A program made the translations under genes and the position numbers. This document shows positions 27,955 through 36,955 of a stretch of DNA of 64,000 bases, one piece after another. Below the pieces are notes generated by a model. That model saw nothing but the letters and a program-made list of their open reading frames with translations, was not told where the DNA came from and ran no database searches. Source of the stretch: Acidobacteriota bacterium (lineage in GTDB: Bacteria > Acidobacteriota > Terriglobia > Bryobacterales > Bryobacteraceae); contig CANIVU010000021.1 of the NCBI GenBank assembly GCA_947470805.1, positions 23,150 through 87,149 of the forward strand, read 5' to 3'. Numbering within the stretch: the first letter of the stretch is position 1; every line of letters begins with the position of its first letter.

Positions 27955-28803
27955 ATGCAACGCCGCCATTTCCTCTCTCTGATTCCTGCTTCGACGCTTC
28001 TGGCCAGTGACGCGGGTCCGCGGTTGCGACCGGCGCTGTGCGCTTATTCATTCCGCACCGACCTGCAGAGCAAGAAGATGTCCTACGAGGACATCATTCG
28101 CTACGCGGCCGAGCACAAGCTGGACGGCGTGGACTTGACGGTGTACTGGTTCCCGTCGACGGAAGACAAGTTTTTGTACGGGTTGAAGCAGTTGGCCTAC
28201 AAGCTCGGCGTGGAGATCTATTCGATTTCCATTCGCACGGATATGTGCAAGAAGCCGGGGCCGGAGGCGGATAAAGAGTTGGCCGAACTGCGCAAGTGGG
28301 TAGACGTGGCGGCGAAACTGGGCGCGGGGCATATTCGCGTGTTTGGCGGGAAAGTGCCGAAGGATTCGAGTGACGCCGAGGCGGCTGGGTGGGTGGTGCA
28401 GGTGTTGGGCAAGGCGGCTGAATATGCGGGTAGCAAAGGCGTCATGCTGGGCCTGGAGAATCATGGTGGGATCACGGATAAGGCGGAGACAATTGTCGAT
28501 ATCGTGAAGCGCGTGAATTCGCCTTGGGTGGGGATTAATCTAGACACGGGGAACTTTAAGACGAAGATCTATCCGCAGATTGAGACGATCGCGCCGCATG
28601 CGATTAACGTGCAGGTGAAGGTGGAGATTACCGAGGACGGGAAAACGGGGATTTCCGATTGGGATCGCGTGGCGAAGATCTTGGTGGCGAATAAGTATCG
28701 CGGTTATTTGGCGTTGGAGTATGAGGCGGCCGAGAATGCGGCGAAGGCGATTCCCGGCCACTTGGAGCATCTGCGGAAGGTTTGCGCGAAGTTTTCGAGT
28801 TAG
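27955..28803 (+). CDS. Sugar phosphate isomerase/epimerase-like TIM-barrel protein, exported
   Basis: A 282-residue xylose-isomerase-like/AP endonuclease 2 family protein. An RRHFL motif at the very N-terminus before a hydrophobic stretch suggests Tat export. The barrel parts are visible: YEDIIRYAAEHKLDGVDLTV, AAKLGAGHIRVFGGKV, VMLGLENHGG with the metal-ligand glutamate, WVGINLDTGNF and YLALEYE. The substrate is unknown. ATG 27955 was preferred to 27940. The stop codon interlocks with that of the convergent gene. Confidence 0.88.
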   Translation: MQRRHFLSLIPASTLLASDAGPRLRPALCAYSFRTDLQSKKMSYEDIIRYAAEHKLDGVDLTVYWFPSTEDKFLYGLKQLAYKLGVEIYSISIRTDMCKKPGPEADKELAELRKWVDVAAKLGAGHIRVFGGKVPKDSSDAEAAGWVVQVLGKAAEYAGSKGVMLGLENHGGITDKAETIVDIVKRVNSPWVGINLDTGNFKTKIYPQIETIAPHAINVQVKVEITEDGKTGISDWDRVAKILVANKYRGYLALEYEAAENAAKAIPGHLEHLRKVCAKFSS

Positions 28804-29498
28804 TCGACGACTTTGGCGGTGACGACGAGGAAGATGGATTGGGAGGCGTTGTCGATACTGGTTTTGCCAACGACAACCTTTTGGCCCTCACGAACGTCGA
28901 TCTCGGTGGCGATTCCTGCGTCCTGCAGGACCGTACCGCTGGCATTGGGAAGTCTGGCGCTGAAGTGGAGTCCATCCAATCGGATGCTCGATCCCTTCTC
29001 TGATGGCGTAATCGCGATATTGGAGACGGTGATTCCATAGAGCGCGTTCATATCGGCTTTCGTCACCGACGCCATGATCCCCTTCGTCTCCACCCGCTTC
29101 CCCTCTCGCGCTCGAACTACGGTGGATTCCATCAACCGGAATGAACGGAATCCGAACACGCTGCGCAGTTGGGTCACCACACTGTTCAGATCCGCAGGAA
29201 CAGCCTGCGACTCGCCTTGTGGCGCCGCCAAGAGCATTTGAAAGGTGAGTTCGACGTTGCGGATAGCGGGCTGTGGGACATCCAATTTGTGAATAGCATC
29301 TTCCAGAGGGTCCAGCAGACTCGCGGGTCCGTTCAGCAATTGGGCGTCGGGCTGCCAGCGGACCTGCTTTCCCGCCAGAACATTGAGTACGGTGAAGAGG
29401 CTGTCGGGATTGACGTGTTTCAACTTCACCATGCGCGAGACCGACTCCTGCGCGAACAGCGCCACGGCGCAAATCAGGGTTAACAATAGCGATTTCAT
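28800..29498 (-). CDS. Secretin N-domain-like exported protein
   Basis: A 232-residue exported protein. Signal peptide MKSLLLTLICAVALFAQ is followed by a segment like a secretin/NolW N-domain: VSRMVKLKHVNPDSLFTVLN, then NGPASLLDPLEDAIHKLDVP. The C-terminal beta-rich part (ATEIDVREGQKVVVGKTSI) resembles secretin preludes, but there is no pore-forming domain. It is the third gene of a coupled operon with a sigma factor and a membrane protein. A GGAGGAG ribosome site supports the ATG at 29498. The function is unknown. Confidence 0.7.
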   Translation of the reverse strand: MKSLLLTLICAVALFAQESVSRMVKLKHVNPDSLFTVLNVLAGKQVRWQPDAQLLNGPASLLDPLEDAIHKLDVPQPAIRNVELTFQMLLAAPQGESQAVPADLNSVVTQLRSVFGFRSFRLMESTVVRAREGKRVETKGIMASVTKADMNALYGITVSNIAITPSEKGSSIRLDGLHFSARLPNASGTVLQDAGIATEIDVREGQKVVVGKTSIDNASQSIFLVVTAKVVD

Positions 29499-29836
29499 TC
29501 TTCTCCTCCATCGGCGACCAGGACGATGACGACGTCCGGATCGCTGGTATAGATCGTGATTCGTTCGGCGGGCCGGGATTGGGGCTGCGCCATGATGACG
29601 GGCGGTTTCGTTGGGAGGGGTTTCCACGCGGGCGCGACTGGGGGTTTTGGCAAGTTCAGAGTGAGCGTTTCAAGCGACGCGGGCGCGGGCAAAAAGACGA
29701 GTGCCAACGCGCCCAATACCGCTACGGTGCCGCTGGCGCGCCGCGTCTGACGGCGGCGGCGAATGCGAATCAGCACGCCGCCGCGGACTCGGGCGGCGGA
29801 TTCTTCGGCTACCGGCGCGTTTATCCAATCGGTCAT
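29495..29836 (-). CDS. Small single-pass membrane protein, anti-sigma candidate
   Basis: A 113-residue protein. About 35 cytoplasmic, Arg-rich residues (MTDWINAPVAEESAARVRGG) precede one TM helix (GTVAVLGALALVFLPAPA) and a Pro-rich extracytoplasmic tail. The order next to a sigma factor, with ATGA overlaps on both sides, suggests an anti-sigma role, but no zinc-binding HxxxCxxC motif is present, so this is inference. AGGAGG precedes the ATG. Confidence 0.7.
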   Translation of the reverse strand: MTDWINAPVAEESAARVRGGVLIRIRRRRQTRRASGTVAVLGALALVFLPAPASLETLTLNLPKPPVAPAWKPLPTKPPVIMAQPQSRPAERITIYTSDPDVVIVLVADGGEE

Positions 29837-30345
29837 TTCCCGCCTCCTAACCATTCGCGGAGTTTGGCGCGCGCCCTAGAGATATGGGAGCGGACGGTGA
29901 CCGCGGAGCTTCCCATTCGCGCCGCCACCTCTTCGGTCTCGAGCCCTTCCACCTCGCGTAGCAGCAAAGCGGCGCGCTCCTTGTCCGGCAGACGTTCGAT
30001 GGCGGCGCGCAACTCGGCGCGGATGAGCCCAGCTTCGCCGCGAGCCGGCACGCTGGCGCTGTTGTCGGTCAACTCTTCCAGCGGCCTACGCCGGCGCAAC
30101 CGGTCCCGGCAGGCGTTCCAGGCGATGCGGAACAGCCACGGTTCGATGGCCCGTTCCTCATCGAACTGCCCGAGCGATTGGTAGAAGCGAAAGAAGACAT
30201 CCGGCGCCGCCTCCTCTGCTTCCCCTCCCGCGCCCAGAAGCCGCGTGCAAAGCCCGATCACCGCTCGTTCATACTGCCGCATCAACTCTTCAAACGCCCG
30301 CTCATCACCGGATTTGGCGCGCGCGATGAGGCCGCGGTCTGCCAT
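29833..30345 (-). CDS. ECF-type RNA polymerase sigma factor
   Basis: A 170-residue sigma-70 family protein with only regions 2 and 4. Region 2: ERAFEELMRQYERAVIGLCT, VFFRFYQSLGQF, EPWLFRIAWNACRDRLRRRR. Region 4: LPDKERAALLLREVEGLETE and AVTVRSHISRARAKLREWL. The ATG at 30345 has GGAGG five bases upstream. A much longer open frame extends upstream antisense to the next gene and is not coding. It is the first gene of a three-gene operon and diverges from the giant cytochrome-type gene. Confidence 0.92.
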   Translation of the reverse strand: MADRGLIARAKSGDERAFEELMRQYERAVIGLCTRLLGAGGEAEEAAPDVFFRFYQSLGQFDEERAIEPWLFRIAWNACRDRLRRRRPLEELTDNSASVPARGEAGLIRAELRAAIERLPDKERAALLLREVEGLETEEVAARMGSSAVTVRSHISRARAKLREWLGGGK

Positions 30346-30459
30346 CCGCACCTCCGGGAGCCGGATTGCGATTTGCGAGACGCTCCTTTTCGCTGCTGCA
30401 GTGTATACGCGGATTGCCGCCGGAACGTTGAGTCCATTTGATACGATTTTCCAAGCATC

Positions 30460-33400
30460 ATGCGGATACTGGGTTCCTTGTTTCTTTTTGCCGCGGCCGT
30501 CGCGGCCGGACAGACCGTTGCGTTTTCGGGGGCGCACACACAGTCGATTCAACTGCGGGCCGGGCAGATGGTGGAAGTGTACGCGGGCCTGCCGGCACCG
30601 TCGGAACTGCCCGCCAATGGGCGAATTGCCGTGGAATGGGGCAAGTATCGCAAGGTGCTGCACGCGTTCGACCCGGACTTTTTCATCGTCTATCGCGCGC
30701 CGAAGGCCGGCAGCTATTCGCTGAAGCTCACTAAGGTGGAGAACGAGGAGCCGCTGTTCAACAATCCCCGCTGGCGCGAGACCGGGACGATTGAGAAGAT
30801 CACGCCGTTCCCGAAATTGACGCCGTGGCCGGCCGGGAAATCGGTGAAGCTGCGGACGTGGATCAAGCCGGTGACCCCCGGCAAATCCGCGCGCGGGATG
30901 ATTGTCGAGGCGGAGCCGAATGATTCGATCGCCGAGGCGCAGCCCGTTGAAATTGGCGCGTCGGGCAACGATGAGAATCTGCACATCACGGGCGGCGCTG
31001 ACGATGCCGAATACTTCGACAATGGCGCCGTTGGCACCAGCGGCATGGACTGGTTCCGCATTGAATACAAGGGTAAGGAGCCACGCCTGTTCACGGCGAA
31101 TCTGGCGTTGCCGGATCCGTTCGTTGTGGCGCAGTTGCTGTTCTACACGGCCGATGGCAAGGAGTTTCGCGACGGCGCGAATCCCAACGAACGAGTGCAT
31201 CAACAGCTGGAAGGGCACCGCACGGCGATGACGCGCACGCTGCAGCCAGGTGGTGTGTATTTCCTGAAAGTGGAATCGAACTCGCCGGGGTATGAGGTGG
31301 AGTTGCGCATCCGCAGGCCCGCGCCGTACACCGACGTGCCCACCGCGATTCGCCAGGCGATGTACGACCATCTGGGCCAGGTGGACGCGTGGCTGATGAA
31401 TCGTCCGCGCGGCGCGGCCATTGATCGGCGCATTCGCGACACGGGGTCGCTGCTCGGCTCGCACTGCATGAGCTGCCATACGCAGTCGGGAGTGTGGGGG
31501 CCCTCGGGGCCCTTGAAATATGGGTATCGGATTGAGAACATCGTCAACTATCGCCACCTGGCGAACCTGGCGTATGAGTCCATGCGACCGACGAATGAGT
31601 TGGCGGAGGCCGCGAATAATACGTCGCTTGCGCCGTTGGACTTGGGCGACGGGCCGGCTGGCACGCGCGTGGCCGGGTTCAACGTGACGACGCTGGAGGC
31701 GTTGGTTCCTCCGCGCCGGTTGCACTCCACGCAACAGATTCGCGCGGCCAATTTCGTTTTGCAATCGAGCGACCCCAGCGGTATCAACGCCGCCGGGCCT
31801 GGGTCCAATATCGGGCAGGCCCTGGTGTATCGCTTTGCGGGTGAGATCTTGAAGCGCGCGTGGTTGAATACGCGGAATCCGAAGTATCTCGATGCGCTGG
31901 AAGAGAAGGCGCGGCTGGCGATGAAAGTGCGTCCGCGTTTTTCCGACGACATGTCGAACCGGATTCTTTTGTTCAAGGAAGTCTACATCTCCAAGCCCGC
32001 CGACTCCGATGAGGAGAAGGCCTGGCAGAAACAGATCGCAGCCCAACTCAAAGAGGACGAGCAGCGGCTCCGCCAAACGCAGCGCCCCAATGGCATGTGG
32101 CAGTTTGATCCGGGCGCGCAGAGCAATGGGCAGTGGTCGCCGAAGATCGATGATAAGGATCAGGACCCCGCGCCCACGGCGCTCGCGATTATGGCGTTGC
32201 ACGCGATGGGCGCGTCGAAGGACGATCCGCAAGTTTCGAGAGCCGTCCAGGCTCTTCTCAAGAAACAGGACCCGTTCGGCCGCTGGAATGAGCACGCGCT
32301 GACGGGCTTCGTGACCACGGCGTATACGCTGCAGGCGCTGGCGCGGCTGTATCCAGTCAACGATGCCAAGCCGGTACGCGCCGACTTCGCTGAGCGCCCT
32401 GGCGAATCGATGGCGGACACGATCGGGCGGCTTCGCGCGCTTGCTCAGCAAGACGATAAGCAGTTCGCCGATATCGCCATCGCGGGCGCGAAACATGTGA
32501 GTCCGCAGGTCCGCTATTGGGCCTACATCGCCCTGGGCGCCATGCACGATGAGCGCGCCGTGCCCCAGCAGATTGGCGGGCTCGGCGACCCGGTAAAGAT
32601 GGTGCGCGAAGCAGCCCGCTGGGGCATGCGCCAAACGCTGCTCGACGACAAAGGATGGGACCACCTCTTCCCTGCCCTGGCCACCGCCGATGACCTGACG
32701 CGCGAGTGGGCCGCGGGCGCGCTGGTCATGCGAGCTGACGCCGTGATGCCGCACTCCGCCGTGGGTTGGCCGCGCTTGACTGCCGCCTTCCGCAAAATGA
32801 TGATCGACGATCCGCACCCGGCCGTCCGCGCCTGGGCCTCTCGCGCGGCCTGGAACTGGTGGATTTGGAATCCGCCCGTGCGCATGGATTTGAACGACAC
32901 GTTCCTTACGATGCTGGAACGGCCGGAGCCTTCGGCGCTGGCGGAGAACGCCAAGCGATACCAGACGGAGGCGCTGTTCATCGCCAACGGCCAGCGCGCC
33001 AATGGCAGCAAGGAGCATCAGTATCCGGAGTTGACGACGCTCTTCGAGGAGTTGAGCAGGCGGCTTGATCGGCCGAATCCAGTGTTGGTGAATCGCGTCG
33101 TCAACATCGCCGCGACCTTCTATAATCAGGCCGGCGGCGATGGCGGGCCGGGGCAGATGGGTTACGTCACCCCCAAGTCGAGCGATGCGCTGGGCAAGGC
33201 GGTGTACGCGTATTGGAACGGCCTCACGCCGGAGTCGCCGAAGGATTGGCTGAAGCTGGCGCTCGAATCGGCGGCCAACATCACCTACGAGCCGCTGCAG
33301 AAAAAACTGCTCGACTACTCCACCACCGGCCCGCAGGAGTACCGCACGCTGGCCGCCACGTCGCTCGCCGATCCGCGTGTCATCACGCTGAACGCCGCGC

Positions 33401-34407
33401 AGGAGTTTGTCGAGCCGCTTATGGAACAGGTCACCCGCGGCGCCAACGAACCGGAGCGGCGCGCGGAGTTGGTCAACCCCATTTTGAAGCTCTTCTCCCG
33501 CGCCCGCTGGAACATGCCGAAGACCGACGAGCAGCAGAACATCTTCTACAAACTCCTGCTGCCCGAATTCGCCGAAGAACGCGGCAAACTGCCCGAAAAC
33601 ACGAGGGCGTTGCTGCAGATGGATAAGGACTCCGCCGACTGGTTCCTGGCCCGCAGCATGGGCCGCGTCATCCACTCCAACCCCGACCTGCAGATCGAAG
33701 CGCTGGTGAAGCGCATGCCCGCCAGCTACAAGACGCCGATGGAGGAGATCCTATGGCTCGATAGCGCCCGCTGGCTGCTTAGCTGGCAGACGCCGATTCC
33801 CGAAGTTCGCGGTGCGGCGCCCGCTGCCGACCCGCACAAGCAGGCCCGGGACCGCGCCGCCTCGCTGGTTGCCGCGCAGTTGACGCGCAAGGTGGACGGA
33901 CGTCTGCGTGGCGGTGCCATCAGCCTAGCCGCGTCGAACACCATCGTCCGCATACACCCCATCGTCAAGGCCGCGCTGCAGCCGATTCAGCCCGACCTCT
34001 ACGAAGACGACGTGCCCGATGCTAAGGCGCTCACTCCCGAGTGGCGCAAGAATTTCGAGTACTTCCGCGACTGGGTGACGCCCGAGTTGCTCCGCCCCAA
34101 TCGCGACGACGAGTTCGCCTGCATGACCTGCCACGGTCTGGCCGGCCGCGTGCCTTCGATGGAGTTCAAACCCGCCGATGGCCGCGGCTACCTGAAGGCC
34201 GCCGATCTCTGGGCGAACTACAAGATCCTGCTCGAACGCGTCAACGACGCCGACGTGGAAAACTCCAAGCTCCTGCGCAAACCGCTCAACGTGCAGACGG
34301 GCAAGGAGGACGGCCATCAAGGCGGCCGCCGCTTCAACCCGGAAGACCGCGGCTACCAGATTTTCCGCCGCTGGGTGCTCGACGCCGCCAACCTCAAGAA
34401 ACGCTAA
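30460..34407 (+). CDS. Giant exported protein with two c-type haem motifs and cyclase/HEAT-like repeats
   Basis: A 1315-residue exported protein (signal MRILGSLFLFAAAVAAGQT). The N-terminal part holds beta-rich, pre-peptidase-like domains (EAEPNDSIAEAQPVEIG, then MDWFRIEYKGKEPRLF). The first haem motif is HCMSCH near residue 337. The middle resembles alpha-alpha toroid repeats of the terpenoid cyclase type (PTALAIMALHAMGAS, ALTGFVTTAYTLQAL) followed by HEAT-like repeats (SPQVRYWAYIALGAM). A second motif, CMTCHG, lies near 1222. It is probably a periplasmic multidomain cytochrome; the substrate is unknown. Its TAA overlaps the next ATG (TAATG). Confidence 0.85.
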   Translation: MRILGSLFLFAAAVAAGQTVAFSGAHTQSIQLRAGQMVEVYAGLPAPSELPANGRIAVEWGKYRKVLHAFDPDFFIVYRAPKAGSYSLKLTKVENEEPLFNNPRWRETGTIEKITPFPKLTPWPAGKSVKLRTWIKPVTPGKSARGMIVEAEPNDSIAEAQPVEIGASGNDENLHITGGADDAEYFDNGAVGTSGMDWFRIEYKGKEPRLFTANLALPDPFVVAQLLFYTADGKEFRDGANPNERVHQQLEGHRTAMTRTLQPGGVYFLKVESNSPGYEVELRIRRPAPYTDVPTAIRQAMYDHLGQVDAWLMNRPRGAAIDRRIRDTGSLLGSHCMSCHTQSGVWGPSGPLKYGYRIENIVNYRHLANLAYESMRPTNELAEAANNTSLAPLDLGDGPAGTRVAGFNVTTLEALVPPRRLHSTQQIRAANFVLQSSDPSGINAAGPGSNIGQALVYRFAGEILKRAWLNTRNPKYLDALEEKARLAMKVRPRFSDDMSNRILLFKEVYISKPADSDEEKAWQKQIAAQLKEDEQRLRQTQRPNGMWQFDPGAQSNGQWSPKIDDKDQDPAPTALAIMALHAMGASKDDPQVSRAVQALLKKQDPFGRWNEHALTGFVTTAYTLQALARLYPVNDAKPVRADFAERPGESMADTIGRLRALAQQDDKQFADIAIAGAKHVSPQVRYWAYIALGAMHDERAVPQQIGGLGDPVKMVREAARWGMRQTLLDDKGWDHLFPALATADDLTREWAAGALVMRADAVMPHSAVGWPRLTAAFRKMMIDDPHPAVRAWASRAAWNWWIWNPPVRMDLNDTFLTMLERPEPSALAENAKRYQTEALFIANGQRANGSKEHQYPELTTLFEELSRRLDRPNPVLVNRVVNIAATFYNQAGGDGGPGQMGYVTPKSSDALGKAVYAYWNGLTPESPKDWLKLALESAANITYEPLQKKLLDYSTTGPQEYRTLAATSLADPRVITLNAAQEFVEPLMEQVTRGANEPERRAELVNPILKLFSRARWNMPKTDEQQNIFYKLLLPEFAEERGKLPENTRALLQMDKDSADWFLARSMGRVIHSNPDLQIEALVKRMPASYKTPMEEILWLDSARWLLSWQTPIPEVRGAAPAADPHKQARDRAASLVAAQLTRKVDGRLRGGAISLAASNTIVRIHPIVKAALQPIQPDLYEDDVPDAKALTPEWRKNFEYFRDWVTPELLRPNRDDEFACMTCHGLAGRVPSMEFKPADGRGYLKAADLWANYKILLERVNDADVENSKLLRKPLNVQTGKEDGHQGGRRFNPEDRGYQIFRRWVLDAANLKKR

Positions 34408-36041
34408 TGCCCTACGATACCGGTCTCGACCGCAACCCCGCCAACTACGCCGCGCTCACGCCGACGAGCTTCCTGACCTGGGCCGCCGAAGTCTATCCCG
34501 ATCGCCTCTCCGGCATTCACGGCACACGCACCTTCACGTGGCGCGAGACGTACGCGCGCTGCCGCCGGCTCGCCTCCGCCCTCGCGAAACTCGGCGTCAC
34601 GCGCAACACCACCGTCGCCGCCATGCTGGCCAACACGCCGGAAATGTATGAGGCGCACTTCGGCATCCCCATGGCAGGCGGCGTGATTAACACGCTCAAC
34701 ACGCGTCTGGATGCCGACGCGATCGCCTTCATGCTTCGCCACGGCGACGCGAAGATCCTCATTACCGATCGCATGTACTCCGAGGTGATGCGCGATGCGC
34801 TGGCGCGTTGTGGAACGAACCCGATCGTCATCGACGTGGACGACAGCGAGTATGACGGCCCCGGCGAGCGGCTCGGCTCCATCGAGTACGAAGACCTTCT
34901 GAGAACCGGCGATCCAGCCTTCCAATGGGCCCCGCCGAGCGACGAGTGGGACGCCATCGCGCTCTCCTACACCAGCGGCACCACGGGCGATCCCAAGGGT
35001 GTCGTTACCCATCACCGCGGCGCCTATTTATCGGCTCTCGGCGACATCGTGGCGTGGGATATGCCGTCCTTCCCCGTCTACCTGTGGAGCGTGCCTATGT
35101 TCCACTGCAACGGCTGGTGCCACGGCTGGTCTGTTGCCGCCAAGGCCGGGACGAACATCTATTTACGCAAGGTCGATCCGGCTGTGATGCTGCGCCTGAT
35201 TCGGGAGCACCGCGTCACCCACTTCGGCGGCGCGCCCATCGTCTACAGTTTCCTGGTCAACGCGCCGGACGAGCTCTACGAAGGCATCAACCACACCGTC
35301 CACTGCTTCACCGGCGGCGCCGCGCCGCCCGCCTCCGTCATCGAAGCCACCGAGCGCCGGGGCTTCCGGCTCACCCACATCTACGGCCTCACGGAAACCT
35401 ACGGCCCCGCCACTATCTGCGCGAAGAAGCCCGAATGGGACGAGTTCGAACTCCACGAACGCGCCCGCCTCAATGGCCGCCAGGGCGTGCGGTTTCAGCT
35501 GCAAGAGGGCATGACCGTCATCGATCCGGAGACGATGCGCGAAGTCCCCGCCGATGGCGAGACGATCGGCGAAGTCATGTACCGCGGCAACATGACGATG
35601 AAGGGATATCTCAAAAACCCCAAGTCCACCGAAGCCGCTTTTGCCGGCGGTTGGTTCCACACCGGCGACCTCGCCGTGCTCCAAGCCGATGGCTACATCA
35701 AGATCAAGGACCGCTCCAAGGACATCATCATCTCCGGTGGCGAGAACATATCATCGCTCGAAGTTGAGGACACTATCCACCGGCACGAGAAGGTCATGGC
35801 CTGTGCCGTCGTCGCCCAGCCCGATGAAAAATGGGGCGAAACGCCCGTGGCATTTGTGGAACTGAAGGACGGCACCAGCGTGACCGAGGAAGAGTTGATC
35901 CTGCATTGCCGCGAACACATGGCCCACTTCAAATGCCCCAAACGCGTGGTGTTCGGCCCCGTTCCCCGCACCTCCACCGGCAAGATTCAGAAGTTCGTCC
36001 TGCGCCAGCGGGTCCGCTCCACCGCCGCCATCGATGTGTGA
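34407..36041 (+). CDS. AMP-dependent acyl-CoA synthetase (medium-chain type)
   Basis: A 544-residue ANL-superfamily ligase. The P-loop is LSYTSGTTGDPKG. Further motifs: HIYGLTETYGPA, GWFHTGDLAV, IKDRSKDIIISGGENISSLE and the C-terminal catalytic lysine in PRTSTGKIQKFVLR. The length and the VPMFHCNGWCHGW segment fit the AlkK-like medium-chain acyl-CoA synthetases. It activates a fatty or aryl acid with ATP and CoA in the cytoplasm. It is translationally coupled to the upstream gene (TAATG), an unusual partner. Confidence 0.92.
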   Translation: MPYDTGLDRNPANYAALTPTSFLTWAAEVYPDRLSGIHGTRTFTWRETYARCRRLASALAKLGVTRNTTVAAMLANTPEMYEAHFGIPMAGGVINTLNTRLDADAIAFMLRHGDAKILITDRMYSEVMRDALARCGTNPIVIDVDDSEYDGPGERLGSIEYEDLLRTGDPAFQWAPPSDEWDAIALSYTSGTTGDPKGVVTHHRGAYLSALGDIVAWDMPSFPVYLWSVPMFHCNGWCHGWSVAAKAGTNIYLRKVDPAVMLRLIREHRVTHFGGAPIVYSFLVNAPDELYEGINHTVHCFTGGAAPPASVIEATERRGFRLTHIYGLTETYGPATICAKKPEWDEFELHERARLNGRQGVRFQLQEGMTVIDPETMREVPADGETIGEVMYRGNMTMKGYLKNPKSTEAAFAGGWFHTGDLAVLQADGYIKIKDRSKDIIISGGENISSLEVEDTIHRHEKVMACAVVAQPDEKWGETPVAFVELKDGTSVTEEELILHCREHMAHFKCPKRVVFGPVPRTSTGKIQKFVLRQRVRSTAAIDV

Positions 36042-36050
36042 GAAATAGCT

Positions 36051-36070
36051 GCATCACAATTAGTTGATGC
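36051..36070. promoter_or_regulatory. Candidate MarR operator
   Basis: A perfect inverted repeat, GCATCA (36051-36056) and TGATGC (36065-36070) with an 8-base spacer, lies 29 bases before the MarR start codon, followed by an overlapping GATG-CGT-CATC. Position and symmetry suit autoregulation by the MarR protein. Confidence 0.5.
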
Positions 36071-36098
36071 GTCATCTATTCACGTGTAGAGTAAAGAC

Positions 36099-36587
36099 AT
36101 GGAACGCCCCTCCGTCCGCCGGTTGCGCGAAGAGATCCAACAAACCAAGCCGTTTCACGATCGCGCGCATGCCGCCGGAATCGCTCTGGTGCGAACCGCC
36201 GATGAGGGCCGCCGCACGTTCGAATCGCTCGTCACGCCGCATGGCGTTTCGATCGAACAGTACAACGTGCTGCGTATCCTTCGCGGCGCCGGAGAAAAGG
36301 GCCTGCCCACTTTGGAAATTGCCGCCCGCTTGCTGGAGAAGAACCCCGGCATCACGCGGTTGATCGACAAATTGGAAGCCAAGGAACTGGTCAGGCGCGC
36401 CCGCTGCGAAACGGACCGGCGCCAGGTCTTCTGCACAATCACCGCCGCCGGCGCGGCGATCGTCAACGAGCTTGACGAACCCTCCCGGCGGCAAAATCAA
36501 CAGTTCTTCCGGGGCCTCACCGCCGCGCAGATCGACACTTTGCTCGACCTGCTCGACCGTGTCCGCTACCCCGACGAAAAACCTTAA
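36099..36587 (+). CDS. MarR family transcriptional regulator
   Basis: A 162-residue regulator. The winged helix is clear: GVSIEQYNVLRILRGAGEKG, LPTLEIAARLLEKNPGITRL, IDKLEAKELVRRARCETDRR (DxRxx wing), then a C-terminal dimer helix. It heads a three-gene plus-strand cluster with an NTF2-like and a YceI protein, a common grouping in acidobacteria and proteobacteria. A candidate operator lies just upstream. Confidence 0.93.
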   Translation: MERPSVRRLREEIQQTKPFHDRAHAAGIALVRTADEGRRTFESLVTPHGVSIEQYNVLRILRGAGEKGLPTLEIAARLLEKNPGITRLIDKLEAKELVRRARCETDRRQVFCTITAAGAAIVNELDEPSRRQNQQFFRGLTAAQIDTLLDLLDRVRYPDEKP

Positions 36588-36597
36588 GGAAACCACA

Positions 36598-36954
36598 ATG
36601 AACACGCAAGAATTGGACCAGGCACTGAACCAGCAGATCCTGGGAGGCGACATCATGGGCGCTTTTGAGAAGTACTACGCCGAGGACATCGTGATGCAGG
36701 AAAACTCAGCCGAACCCTTCGTGGGCAAAGCGTTCAACCGCGAGCGCGAGTTGCAGTTCGTCAACTCCATCGCCGAGTTCCACGGCGCCGCGGTGCTCGC
36801 CTCGGCCACCAGCGGCGACACCAGCTTCAGCGAATGGGAGATGGACGTGACCTTCAAAGGTGGCGCGCGCTTTAAGCTCGCCCAGGTTGCCGTGCGCACC
36901 TGGAAAGATGGCCAGGTTGTCCGCGAACGCTTCTACTACAACAAGGGAAACTAA
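36598..36954 (+). CDS. NTF2-like (SnoaL-type) protein
   Basis: A 118-residue cone-fold protein: MNTQELDQALNQQILGGDIM, AFEKYYAEDIVMQENSAEPF, KLAQVAVRTWKDGQVVRERF. The family includes small isomerases, cyclases and binding proteins; the substrate cannot be told. The start has AAGGA eight bases upstream and lies 10 bases after the MarR stop, so co-transcription is likely. No signal peptide. Confidence 0.85.
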   Translation: MNTQELDQALNQQILGGDIMGAFEKYYAEDIVMQENSAEPFVGKAFNRERELQFVNSIAEFHGAAVLASATSGDTSFSEWEMDVTFKGGARFKLAQVAVRTWKDGQVVRERFYYNKGN

Positions 36955-36955
36955 C

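Noticed and set aside
29833..33675. 1280-residue open frame on the minus strand
   Set aside because: Only its last 170 codons (the sigma factor) look like protein. The rest is antisense to the 1315-residue gene and is Arg/His/Pro-rich, as expected of high-GC shadows.
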